From Rhipidocladum racemiflorum (lineage: Eukaryota > Streptophyta > Magnoliopsida > Poales > Poaceae): DNA of 64,000 nucleotides. Shown here one piece after another: positions 33,862 to 44,536 of this stretch. The DNA is taken from contig CM070573.1 of the NCBI GenBank assembly GCA_036346355.1, forward strand, positions 20,010,001-20,074,000, read 5' to 3'. Made by a program: the position numbers and the translations under genes. The notes under the pieces are model-generated. The model was not told the DNA's origin and ran no database searches. It worked only from the letters and a program-made list of their open reading frames with translations. The first letter of the stretch is position 1. Each line of letters starts with the position of its first letter.

Positions 33862-34038
33862 GCAAGTCCCGTCTATTTATAGCCCTACGAATGGGTCACA
33901 TTGCGACCACTTCGAATTCCTAGGCGTCCGCCAAAGCGCACCATGCGGTGCGCAAAAATCGAAGCGATGCTAATTTATAGCAACAAGGTGTAACGCCGAA
34001 TGGGAACAAAAAAGACCACAACTCCCGATGTTGATGCT

Positions 34039-34326
34039 AAACTCTCCACTCGATGAACTCATCGAGCAGAAAGTCGAGGGCTACATTGGGCATTTTCGAT
34101 GCTTATGCTCAAACTCTCCACTCGATGAACTCATCGAGCAGGAAGTCGGGGGCTACATCGGGCATTTTCGATGCTTATGCTCAAACTCTCCAATTGATGA
34201 ACTCATCGAGTCGAGAGTAAGGGGCTACATCGGGCATTTTCGATGTTTATGCTCAAACTCTCCACTCGATGAACTCATCGAGCAGAAAGTCGAGGACTAC
34301 ATCGGGCATTTTTGATGCATGAAGTT
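34039..34326 (+). repeat. Four 72-base tandem repeats carrying a polypurine-like core
   Basis: Units begin at 34039, 34111, 34183 and 34255, so the period is exactly 72. Each has the stem tcgatgaactcatcga, then a form of 'gtcgggggctac' and 'atcgggcattttcgatg'. Because 72 is a multiple of three, the array is one open frame encoding SPLDELIEQKVEGYIGHFRC-like units. A partial unit lies at about 32045-32110 and another at about 34360-34400. The g-rich core equals the polypurine tract that precedes the LTR of element C (38003-38012). Confidence 0.9.
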
Positions 34327-34989
34327 AAAGAAAAAAAACCCAAAGGCCACATCACTCCTCACTCGATGACCACATCAAGTAAGGAGTCGGGGGCTACAGG
34401 TAACTCGACATCCTTAGTATGATATTCTTTGTTTTTTATCTCTTGTTTTTTCAACCTTCTAGCTGGAAAAAGGCATAATGTTTTTTGCATGCATTTATGC
34501 GATTAAGCGCTTAGCATGCCAGCAGACTAAAACTTATGCATAGCTATGCCCGAACTCGATGATGAGCAAAATGTATCTTGCGCACATACGGGCACCAGAT
34601 TGTCAGACATATAATGCTCAGCGGTCAGCAGGAGACGAGGTCTCTAGTCAGTTCTACATAAGCTACTCATCAAATTCATGTTTGCTGCCAAGCTCAAGCT
34701 ACATAAGCTACTCATCATTTATGACTCACCCGAGCGCAAGCTCGGGGGCTCAGCTGTTTAACGCAAGTTTTTCTAGCCCTATGCACAGAAAGCAATTTAA
34801 GCCAGCAACGAAGCTATCCGATGAAGGTCTACGGATACTAAGTCAGTTTTGCATCTACTTGTGCTACTCTATCTCATCGACAAGGGGATAGCAGACAAGG
34901 CACAATAGACAAGCAAACAAAACTGGCATTACCGCATATGACCAATACAAGACCAGAAGAGTCAAAATTATACAAGAACAAAAGCATTC

Positions 34990-35450
34990 CTAAGAAGTAT
35001 AGCTCGCGCCTTTAGCGTCCTCGAGTTCAAGGCCCAGCCCATCTACAAACGTCGCGGCAAAGTCCTCGAAGAACCAGACGTGGTCAGCAGCATCACTCAT
35101 CTCGCCCACAAACCCCTCATTCAGGACCGAAAAATCCATGCTCAGGTAATGACTCCTCATCATACCGAGCATGTGGGAACCTGCGAGGTGGACCGACATG
35201 GTCATGTGCCGAAGGGTGTCCGCTCGCGCCTTGGTGTACACGGCAACCGCCTGTGCCTGACCCACCTCGGCAGCAGCCTTCTCGGCCCTGAGCTTCTCTG
35301 CCTCCTTCCTCAATCCTTCAGCCTCGACCTGAGTAGCATCCCAGTCAGCCTGAGAGCTGCTAGCTCAACATCTTTTCTTTCGAGCGCTTGCTGCCTGATG
35401 CTCAGGAGCTATTCCTTCTGTTGAGCCTGCTCAAAGAGGGCTTCAAGATC
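34990..35450 (-). pseudogene. Antisense coiled-coil ORF in 3' region of element C
   Basis: The frame 35313-34990 reads MRKEAEKLRAEKAAAEVGQA at its start, a strongly helical, charged stretch, and continues with GSHMLGMMRSHYLSMDFSVL to a stop at 34990. Upstream frames (to about 35450) are similarly rich in A, E, L and Q. It looks like the C-terminal part of the antisense gene that begins with the gypsy-type transposon domain at 37654-36979. The region between is broken by stops. Confidence 0.55.
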
Positions 35451-36978
35451 ACGCCAGAACGCCTGCAAAAGAACCAATACTATCTAAAGCCAGTTGAGGC
35501 AAGGGCAAAAATCAGGTCGATTAAAGTTACATACCTGAGCTTGAGGCTTCAGGATGGACCAAGTTTTCGGAGGTCCATGAGAAGACGAAGGAGGAAGAAA
35601 TGTAGGTAAGGCCGAGGCCACCGAAAGAACTGTGGTGTCTAGAGCAGCGCTGATGGATGGTGGGCAGCCACAGAAGTGCCACCAGCGGCGCCGGCAGCCA
35701 CCCTCGTCCTGCAGCGTTTTTTCTTGGTCAATCACCTCTTCAAAAAAGAAAGGAAGGTCAAAGGAAAAAGAAGGACAACTCACTTGGCCATGCGGAGTCG
35801 CACTCGGACATTCTACTACGCAGGTGGTGCCTTCAGAACCAGTCCGGCGGTTGTAGCCTCAGCCGGTCTGGCAAGGGTCGGTAGGACGGCAACCAGCGGT
35901 GGAAGCTGCCACAAAGGGTCAGGATCAACAAAAACTACCAGAGCAATACTCAATTGAAGACAATTCGACGAGAAAAGTTACCTGCTCAGTCGCCTTGGTT
36001 ATGGGGGATCCAACTCGAGGAGGTGTCTGCGGAGGCATCGTCCTCTACAGATCAGCCACCCAAGCATCCCGGTACTCATCCATTCATTGTTGAATGACAT
36101 TAGAAGGAGGTTCATAACACCCCAGTGAAGGGTTAAAGATCACCTGGTTGGGTGGCCTCGGCGCCTGGGTCCGGGGTTGCTTAGAGGGTCGAGCGATCCC
36201 TGGGGATGTCAACCTCCGCCTATGAGGAGGGTCGATTGCCACCTGGTCCGGAGCAACCTCGCCTTCATCGGGGGTAGTAGCCTCGAGAACTGGGGCACCG
36301 GAGGAGAAGTCACTCCAGCAGAACCAGGAATCGAAGCCCGATCCTCATCTCGAGCTAGCTCATCCTCTGCCAGGTCGATGTCCCCCTGCGACAGTCCGAC
36401 TCCACCTTCGCTGGCTTTGTCCTCGAACCTCAGCTCCTAAGGGGATGCTAGGTCAGAATGGATAATAGATGCACGATCGATGCATTGCACACTATGAACC
36501 AGTACTCACCTCTGGTCGAGGGTTGCGTTGCGACTATCCGGGAATGTCGCAGTCGCCCGGATCCAGGCCGTGGAAGATCTTATTCAGCCTCGCGGGGAGG
36601 ATCGACCCCATCAAGCCTGGCAAAAAGGAAAGTCAACTCAATCGCAAGAAAAGGAAAAACGATAAAAACAAACAAGTGTCCTCGGCACTTACAGTCAATC
36701 GTATCCTAGGTAGCATCGGTGACTTCGGTGTAATCCCAGGCCAGATGATCGCGACACTTTAGCAGGCTGATGTGGTGCACGATAAAGTGTTTGGCCACAT
36801 TCCACCCCGTCAGATATCGCTCCCTTAGCTCCTCGATCTTCTTAGCGTAATACCCATTACGGGCGGTAGACGGAGGGAACTTCGTCTAGAGGTTTGTGGG
36901 ATTGATAAGAAGGGGCGATAGCTTAGAGGACAATTGATGGTGTCCCAAGAGGTGATGTAGAACCACCGCTTCTTCCAG

Positions 36979-37654
36979 TCAAATTGCCAAGAAGAGGTAA
37001 CATGGACATGGATGTAAGACCTGGACCTCCCACTGCGAAGGTGGAACTTGGCTACCTACAACATCTTTTTTGATTATTTTCAAGCTATAAAAGTGGCAGA
37101 AGAGATTGAGGCTGGGCTTGATACCCAGAAAAGCCTCACAAAGGTGAACGAACACACTAAGCATCGTGATTGAGTTCAGGCTCAAGTTGAAAAGCTGAAG
37201 ATAATAGAAGTCCAGGACTTCGCACAAGACAGGAGAAGGAGGAAAATTGAGACCGCAGCGGAAGAATGCCTCAAAGATGACGGTCTCATCGTCATTCTTG
37301 GGGGGTGGGAAATGGCTCATCAGCAGACGGCCTCCAGCGGACAAGTGCCTGAGGAGGTATGAAGCTGGCCGCCTCCAGCTTGGCAAGGCTACTCTCGGTT
37401 ATGATTGAGGTCTGCTAGAAACTCGCGAAGTCATCATCTTCAAAAGCTGCTTTGGTTGCTTTCGCGTCCTTCGGCGGTGGGGCATCCTGGACGCCATTGG
37501 AAGAGAACACAAGAAACCTTTCTTTGAAGGAAGTCTGATCCAAAGGAAGTAGCGGAGCTCTAGAAGGGGCAGATAATGGCAACAATTCCATGTACGGGAA
37601 TATATACAATTTCCCTTCCCAACGGGCAGATATGTTCCCCCTCACACGGTGCAA
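36979..37654 (-). pseudogene. Antisense 'putative gypsy type transposon' (PF04195-like) domain, element C
   Basis: In minus-strand order: KATKAAFEDDDFASF (37460-37415), then, after a break, FPPPKNDDETVIFEAFFRCGLNFPPSPVLCEVLDFYYLQLFNLSLNSITMLSVFVHLCEAFLGIKPSLNLFCHFY (37330-37090, cited here only as key parts: F..GL.FPPSP, L.FY.LQ...L, I..L..FV.LCEAFLGI.P...LF). This pattern is the plant domain annotated as 'Transposase_28 / putative gypsy type transposon', found in antisense ORFs near the 3' end of Tat-lineage elements. The reading frame is interrupted, so it is a remnant. Function unproven. Confidence 0.65.
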
Positions 37655-38002
37655 GAATCAGGGGAGAGGTTGAAAAGAAGGCGCTGCACCCAGTTGTTAC
37701 AGCTTTTGCAGGACTCAGCATTGAATGCTGTCATTTCTTGATATCTAGATATTGGAGATTTCATCTTAACTCTGATCAGAATCGAGTCATTGAATCGACA
37801 TCGAGTTGCCTATGGTCATCCCAAGGACTAGAGGTGGGTTGAACGTTGGGCGCTTGACCTAGCACATCCCTACTCGATACTTGGCGGTTTCCCTCTACTC
37901 GAATCGCGCGACCATGAGCTAGTGAGGCTTTATTCGACCAATCTAAGGGCTTGATCGGTAATCGACCGAGCACTCGGAAAAGACCCTTCACTGAGCAGAG
38001 TT

Positions 38003-38012
38003 CGGGGGCTAC
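38003..38012 (+). other. Polypurine tract of element C
   Basis: The run cgggggctac directly precedes the LTR at 38013. The same core is found in every unit of the 72-base array at 34039-34326. Confidence 0.6.
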
Positions 38013-38657
38013 TATCGAATATCTAAATATGGGATATATGCTCACCCAGGAAACTCAGATATTGTATCATACACGGTGACCTACACATTAGGAAACTAAC
38101 AATATCTCGAGCCCGAATTGTACGGGATAAGATATGCATTGAAGGAATATCCCCACATTTGGGAAGGACTCGGTCGTGTTCCCGTTACGAGGAAACCAAC
38201 CCAAGTACGTCAGAAAACAAGGGAAGTTTGGATACACCACGCAGTTCTCGGAACAGGGGAGTCCTCATCGAGTACGATCAGGTGTTCCACATCTACTACG
38301 ACTCAGAAGAAGGCTACCCCAACCATATAAATAAGGGTGTAGATGCTTAGGAGCTGGGGGTCGAGACTCAAGCATACACCATCCAAGCAATACGCACGAC
38401 GAGCAATCTTCGCAGAGTAGCGCCTAGGCTAGGGCTTAGCTACTACTTAGAAGCAGTTTTCGTTGTAACCCAAGCCTTATCTCTTGGTTCTGTACTCTAT
38501 TCTAAGCGATACCATAGTACATATACACAAGAGTAGGGTATTACTCGATTGAGAGGCACGAACCTGTCTACATCGTGTGTTGATTGATTTCCTGATTGGA
38601 CCTGCATTCTCGAAGGTACCTGGATATAAGTTTATTGTCGATTCCTAACCTTCAACA
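38013..38657 (+). repeat. 3' LTR of element C
   Basis: About 645 bases from tatcgaatatct (the first bases probably decayed from TG) to ccttcaaca, in the expected place after a polypurine tract. A TATA-like ccatataaataaggg lies at about 38323 and polyadenylation-like sequence follows. After its end the gag of element D resumes with gagtt, which resembles gagtc at the other side of the insertion (8665-8669). The matching 5' LTR of C was not found. Confidence 0.7.
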
Positions 38658-40060
38658 GAGTTGCCATGGGATCCTGATGTGAGTGGGACTAATCATTACC
38701 AGGCTTACACAGATTGCTCCAAATTGGGCAACCAGCCTAGTTTACCTCCATCCGCTCCATTTTACATTTATCTCGAATCAGTTGTTTAGCCAATCGAGAC
38801 CTAGGTGCATCCTCACTCCGTTGAACCGATTCCTCCAAGGGATCTGGCCCCTTATAGGGTTGTATCATACTCAGAGTCATTAGTTCCACTGCCTGAACTG
38901 ACATTGAGGCAGCAGAATATCAGCTATGAGCAACCATGCGTGCCGATACAACCCCCGCTACAACGCCATCCTGAGTTTGCACTCGGGGGGCAGCATAGTG
39001 AACTTGCCCTTGGTAGGTAGGCACATCAAGCACGAGTTGCATCGACCAGAGAAACTGATTGAGCCGAACCTATTAGTACCGTCCTGAGGGATCAATTTGG
39101 CATTCAGCCGAAGGGGCGGACCATCGACTATAGAAAGTTGTATCCCAATTATATTGATTAGATCCCATATCCTAATAGCTATAGCGTTTCTGATTTTGCT
39201 AAATTTCCAGGGGATGATTCCACGACAATATTGGAGCACATCAAATGCTTTGTTGCACAATGTGGAGAAGCATCACATTACGATGGGCTGATGGTGCAAT
39301 TGTTCCCCTTATCCTTATTTAGGGGCAACTTTCACCTGATTCATGAAGTTGCCCCCAAAATTCGGTCAATACTTGGGCCGATTTAGAAAGTCGATTCTAT
39401 GAATACTTTTTCTGTGGGAGCTTAGAATTGAGCATATCAGATCTAAGTTCTATCCGACAAGTTTGGAGAATGGATAACATATTACATTAAAAGATTTGGG
39501 GAGTTAGAAATCAGTGTTTTAGTGTCACATTGTTGACTAAGTATGAGATGAGAGGTCAAGAATTGCAACAAAATCATCCTCATTGCCCGACGAATAACTA
39601 TCAGCCAACAGCTGCTAAGAGAGCTCATAAATGATGCCTCTTTTAGCAATTCTGCTAGGAAAGGGTATTGGTGTTTCCGTCATCTTATGTTTGCCCTATG
39701 CAACATTACCCCGGGCAGAGCCAAGAACACCGGAGGTTAGATAAAGCAAGATTATCTGAATCAATTCTAAGCCGACGTGGGGAGAGTAAGAAGAGACCAG
39801 TTCATGAAAGAATTTCTAAACCAATCCAGGAACAATGACAACCTAATCAAGGACGCGAGGAAGCAAGTAAGTCAAATTTGATCGACAAAATACGAAAGCT
39901 AATTGAGCCTATGCCATGATAGTGTCTCCGGGGTTGAGCAAGTCACAGAGGCAACAACTTAAACGTTTGAGAACTCAAGAGTTGAGCGAAGCTAATCAGG
40001 AAAAGAGCTCGTAAAAAAGGAGTGGAGGAAAAAAGAAATCATTCAGGAAGAGTTCGATTC
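38658..40060 (+). pseudogene. gag of element D, main part, decayed
   Basis: Readable blocks in shifting frames: ELPWDPDVSGTNHYQAYTD at the start; QPKGRTIDYRKLYPNYID and IPYPNSYSVSDFAKFPGDDSTTILEHIKCFVAQCGEASHYDGL with LFPLSLFRGNF (about 39100-39330), which is the conserved start of a gypsy Retrotrans_gag domain (P.GY.V.DF..F.GDD..T.EH...F..QCGE); and a lysine- and glutamate-rich tail to 40060. No zinc knuckle was found. Many stops are present. Confidence 0.72.
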
Positions 40061-40070
40061 AGCCGACGAT

Positions 40071-40531
40071 TTGGATTCCCCCATCATTTGGGAAGAGTTC
40101 GATTCAGCCGATGATTCGCCACCACCGATGGACATCAATATGGTGTTCATCTTACTTGCAGAGTTCAAGGTATGCGAGCCATCAGCTAAGGAATCATTTG
40201 CTCAATTGTACCTTGGTTCTCAGGATGCTTTTTTTAAGAAGCCAAAAGATGATCATCGGCATCTTAGGCCGTTATATTTAAAGTGTCATATTAATGGCAA
40301 GATGGTGGGGTGACCGTTAATCTGATGCATTATTCGACGTGCAAAAAGTTGGGCAAATCCGATGAAGATCTTATAAAAACCAATATGGTATTGAATGACT
40401 TCACCAAAGATCCTACAGAAGCAAAAGGTGTCATTGTAACTGAGCTCACGGTCGGTAGTAAGATCTTACCGACAGCTTTCTTTGTGATTGATACCAGGGG
40501 AAGCTATAGAGTGTTATTTGGCAGGGACTAG
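40071..40531 (+). pseudogene. Aspartic protease of element D, catalytic motif lost
   Basis: Frame one (40071-40313) reads FFKKPKDDHRHLRPLYLKCHINGKMVG. Frame two (40310-40531) continues VNLMHYSTCKKLGKSDEDL, VLNDFTKDPTEAKGVIVTELTVGSKILPTAFFVIDTRGSYRVLFGRD. This is the Tat-type retropepsin. The residues that should link the two (the D-S/T/G-G-A active site between the NGK and VNLM segments) are absent and a TGA lies there. A stop also follows LFGRD. Confidence 0.8.
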
Positions 40532-41189
40532 ATACATGCTAATTGTTGCATTCCATAGATTATGCATCAAAAGCTAATACAATGGAATGGCGATGAGGTC
40601 GAGGTGGTTGAAGCTAACACATCGACTCATATAGCCATGGCCAGCCCAGAGGCTAATTGGTGACATGAAGGGGTTGAGTGCATATCGGGTAAAGCATTTT
40701 AAGACTGTGATTTTATATGCATCAGCCAGACAGGTATAAGTCCGATCAATGTGAAGCCAAGTACACTTGATCGAACAAGTGAGATTGTATGACGATGGAG
40801 TCCAAAGCGGCAGTAAAAGTTTTATAAGAAAAAAAACAACGCTATCGGCAAACAACAGATAGCTATGAGGCCATTGAAGATTTTGAAGATATTGAAAGAT
40901 TTGGATAAGGTTTTACGTCTTTAGATCTGTTACAAGAAATAGATATAGCCGATGGTGATAGAAAGAGACCAATTTTTATTAGTTCAAAATTAACTATTGA
41001 ATACAAGGAAAAAATAGTCGATTTGCCAAAAAAATTATAAAGATTATTTCGCTTGGGAGTATCATGAGATGCCTGACTTAAGCGACAACTAGTTGAATAT
41101 CGGCTACCGATAAAACCAGGCTATCGAACATTCAAACAGTCTCCCAAATGGTTTAATCCGACCATGTATGATAAAATAAAAAAGAAAAT

Positions 41190-42075
41190 AGAGTGATTAT
41201 TACAGGCTAAATTTATCATGCCTTGCCAATATGCTAAGTGGGTTTCTAATATCGTTCCTGTAATGAAGAAAAATGGTAAACTTAGGGTATGCATCGATTT
41301 CAGAGATTTGAATAAAGTAACACCTAAGGATGAATAACCGATGCCTATAGCTGATATGCTTATGGATGTTGCATCTGGAAATAAAATTATTAGGTTTCTT
41401 GATGGGAATGCTAGATACAATCAAACATTCATGGCCGAAGCCGATATTCATAAGACAGCTTTCAGGTGCCTTAGAGCACCAGGGTTATTTAAATGGGTTG
41501 TAATAACATTCATCTTGAAGAGTGTTGGCGCTACATATCAAAGAGCCATGAATTTGATTTTTCATTAATTGATCGGATGTTGTTGTAAAATCCATAAGCG
41601 ATTATCAACACCTAGCCGATTTAGAAGAAGTGTTCAAGAAAACTAGAGTGGATAGCTTGAAGATGAATCCTTACAAATATGCTTTTAGTGTGTCAGCTGG
41701 GAAATTTCTTGGGTTTATGGTGCATGAGGGTGGCATTGAAGTCAACTAGGAACGTATCAAGGCTATAGACGATACACAACCCCCAAGGTGCAAAAAGGAT
41801 CTCCAAAAGTTAACCGGTAAGATAAATTACTTGACATGATTTATATCAAACTTATCTGGTTGGATTGATGCTTTTACTCCATTACTGAGGTTAAGAGAAA
41901 ATCAAGAATTTATGTGGGGAGCCAATCAGTAGAGGGCCTTTAAAAATATCAAGGAATATCTGTCTAAACCTTATGTATTAGATGCGCCACAAAACGGTGT
42001 ACCATTTAGGTTGTACATATCAGCTAAAGAATTGACAATTGGAGCAGTCTTGGTGCAAAAAATCAATGAAAAGGA
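41190..42075 (+). pseudogene. Reverse transcriptase of element D, decayed
   Basis: LLQAKFIMPCQYAKWVSNIV and KKNGKLRVCIDFRDLNKVTPKDE open the domain, then a stop (41336-41338). PMPIADMLMDVASGNKIIRFLDGNARYNQTFMAEADIHKTAF and LFKWVVITFILKSVGATYQRAMNLIFH follow (41341-41567). The catalytic Y-x-D-D strand is missing: after LIFH comes a stop and CCCKIHKRLS in place of the usual YIDD segment. The thumb is traceable to about 41830, and AFKNIKEYL and PFRLYISAKELTIGAVLVQ lead into RNase H. Confidence 0.82.
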
Positions 42076-42853
42076 GTAGGTAATCTTCTATTTAAGCCGA
42101 CAGCTAATTGATGCTGAAACAAGATATCCTCCCATTGAAAAGCTTTGTTTGTCTTTATATTTTGCTTGCACCAAGCTGAGACATTCTATACTGGCTTCGA
42201 CTTGTAATGTCATATGTACGACCAATATAATTAAGTATGTGTTGTCTGCTCCAATTCTGAAAGGTCGACTTGGAAAGTGGGCTCATAGGCTTACTGAGTT
42301 TGATCTGATGTTCGAATTGGCTAAAGCGGTTAAAGGACAAGTAATAGCCGATTTCATAACTGACCATAATACAGATTGTGGAATGATTGCAATTGCTCCT
42401 TGGTATTTGTATTTTGATGGATCAGTGTGCCGAGAAGGTGATGGCATCGGCATTATGCTAATATCCCCAAAGGGGTATAGTTTTGAGTTTGCATTTAGGA
42501 TTAATTGCCAATGTTCAAATAATCAAGCTGAGTATGAAACATTACTTAGGTGTATACATATGCTTGACAATCTTGGTGTCGACTCTGTTGAAGCCTATGG
42601 TGACTCTCAGCTTGTAGTACATCAAGTAATAGGGGAGTATAATTATTATGATGATATCTTGACTAAGTACTTAGAGCAATGTCAATTAATAATCAATTCA
42701 TTTGGTTCTTTCTCAATCAGCCATATCCCTCACGAGCAAAATACCAAGGCTATTTCACTGGCACTGCAAGCTTCGAGGTATATGGTTTTTGACCGATTGG
42801 TTAATTGTGAACCGATTGAAAAAATTATAATGTGTACGGATATAGTCGATTGA
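42075..42853 (+). pseudogene. Dual RNase H of element D (RT-linked and archaeal-type)
   Basis: The remainder of the RT-linked RNase H (SRQLIDAETRYPPIEKLCLSL, then GRLGKWAHRLTEFDLMFE and VIADFI) is followed by the archaeal-type domain: WYLYFDGSVCREGDGIGIMLISP, CSNNQAEYETLLRCI and YGDSQLVVHQVIGEYNYYD, with the first three acidic residues intact. The last acidic position, usually the D of an 'AD.LA' motif, reads KAISLALQASRY, so that D is lost. The open frame is 234 residues. The presence of both domains assigns D to the Tat lineage. Confidence 0.88.
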
Positions 42854-44099
42854 ATATATCGGATTATTTGTCGGATCCGTCAAAGCCGATCGATAAAAAG
42901 ATTAGAAGACAAGCTTTAAAATATGTCGTGCTCGATAATACACTTTATTATCGAACTTTAGAAGGTTTGTTGCTGAGATGTCTTGAACTGAAGAGGCAAA
43001 ATCGGAGATGGGAGAAGTTCACGAGGGGATTTGTAGAACACATCAGTCGGCTCATAAAATGAAATGGCTGTTGAGATGTACCGGTTACTTTTGGCCGATG
43101 ATGTTAAAAGATTATTTTAAATACTACAAGGGATGTCAAGATTGCTAGAAATTTGGAAATGTACAATTTGCACCTACTGCAGTCTTACACCCGATCATAA
43201 AGCCTTAACCATTTAGAGGTTGGGGTATAGATATAATCGGTCAAATATATCCTGCATCGTCTAAAGGGCATAAGTACATATTAGCCGTGACCGATTATTT
43301 TTCTAAATGGATTGAAACAATTTCTTTGAAAAAGATGACCAGTGTGGAAGCAATTGCGTTTGTCCAAGAGCATATTATCTATCGGTTTGGGATACCTCAA
43401 ATGATTACAACCGATGAAGGTACTGTGTTTATTTCTAATGAATTCCAAAGTTTTTCTGAGAATTTTGGGATCAAACTATTAAATTCATCGCCTTATTATG
43501 CACAAGCTAATGGTCAAGCTGAATCATTGAATAAGACATTGATTAAGCTAATTAGGAGGAAAATCGATGATAAGCCAAGGAATTGTCATGTGACATTGTC
43601 GGATGCATTATTGTCTTATCGAATTGCTTGTCATGGAGCTACTAAGCTATCACCCTATGAGATTGTGTATGGACAAGAAGTGGTATTACCGATAGAAATC
43701 GGTATAAGCTCTTTCAGGGCCACTAGACAAGATAATTTATTGGTTCAGGATTATAGAGATTTGATGGCCAACAATTTGGATGACTTAGCTGAATTGAGGT
43801 TGCGAACGTTGGAGCGAATTCATAAAAATAAGTCTAGAGTTGCAAGAACTTATAATAAAAATGTTGTGCCTAAGTCATTTCATGAAAATGACTTAGTCTG
43901 GAAGCCTATTTTGCCTATCGGCTCAAAGGATAGCCGATATGGGAAGTGGTCTCCGATGTGGGAGGGATCACATAAAGTTAATCAGCTAGTCCAAGGTAAT
44001 TCCTATATTTTTAAAACTTTGGATGGAGTACCATTTACTAAGGCGATCAATGGGAACTACTTGAAGAAATATTACTCAAGTGTTTGGGTTGGGTCATAA
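42853..44099 (+). pseudogene. Integrase of element D; catalytic core still open
   Basis: The N-terminal part (42853-43062: YVVLDNTLYYRTLEGLLLRC, then HISRLIK in place of the zinc ligands) is frameshifted from KMKWLLRCTGYFWPMML and YYKGCQDC (to about 43150). The core and C-terminus (43287-44099) are a single 270-residue open frame: TDYFSKWIE, TTDEGTVFISNEF and NGQAESLNK supply D, D and E. KHGATK-type and YEIVYGQEVVLPIEI follow, then KSFHENDLVWKPILP and GKWSPMWEGSHKVNQLV, ending AINGNYLKKYYSSVW. The catalytic frame is intact, but an in-frame stop and the frameshift upstream cut it off from the rest of pol. Confidence 0.9.
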
Positions 44100-44536
44100 T
44101 CGGCTAAAGGTTTTAAAAGTTAACTCATTGCAGCCATATGAGTTTATTTGGTTGATTAAAACAAAGGAACTGAATTAACTTGTTGCAGTTAATTCTGGTA
44201 CGAATGGCCGGTGGAGTACATCGTCCTTAGAGTAAAATCAATGATAAGCAAACATGTGATAAAGCCCTTAACATGAAATCGGTTAAACAACAGATTTATA
44301 GATTATAAGCATTCAAAAATACCAACAGGAGGCCCAAGTACTCATTACATAACAAGATACAGTCTGATAGAAACTTAATGATTGATTCCTAGGCCTGACA
44401 GCACAACTAAGGTATTAGCAAGGATCTTGTCGACTTCATCGATGATTTTGTGATCCTCTTCGGTCATGCCAAGGATATGGACAATTTTGGCCGACTGAGC
44501 TTGGACTACCGCAATACCTTTGGCTAGGGCAACCAT

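Noticed and set aside
35080..35424. Plus-strand ORF of 114 residues in the 3' region of element C
   Set aside because: Antisense shadow of the coiled-coil ORF on the minus strand. Composition and position favour the minus-strand reading.
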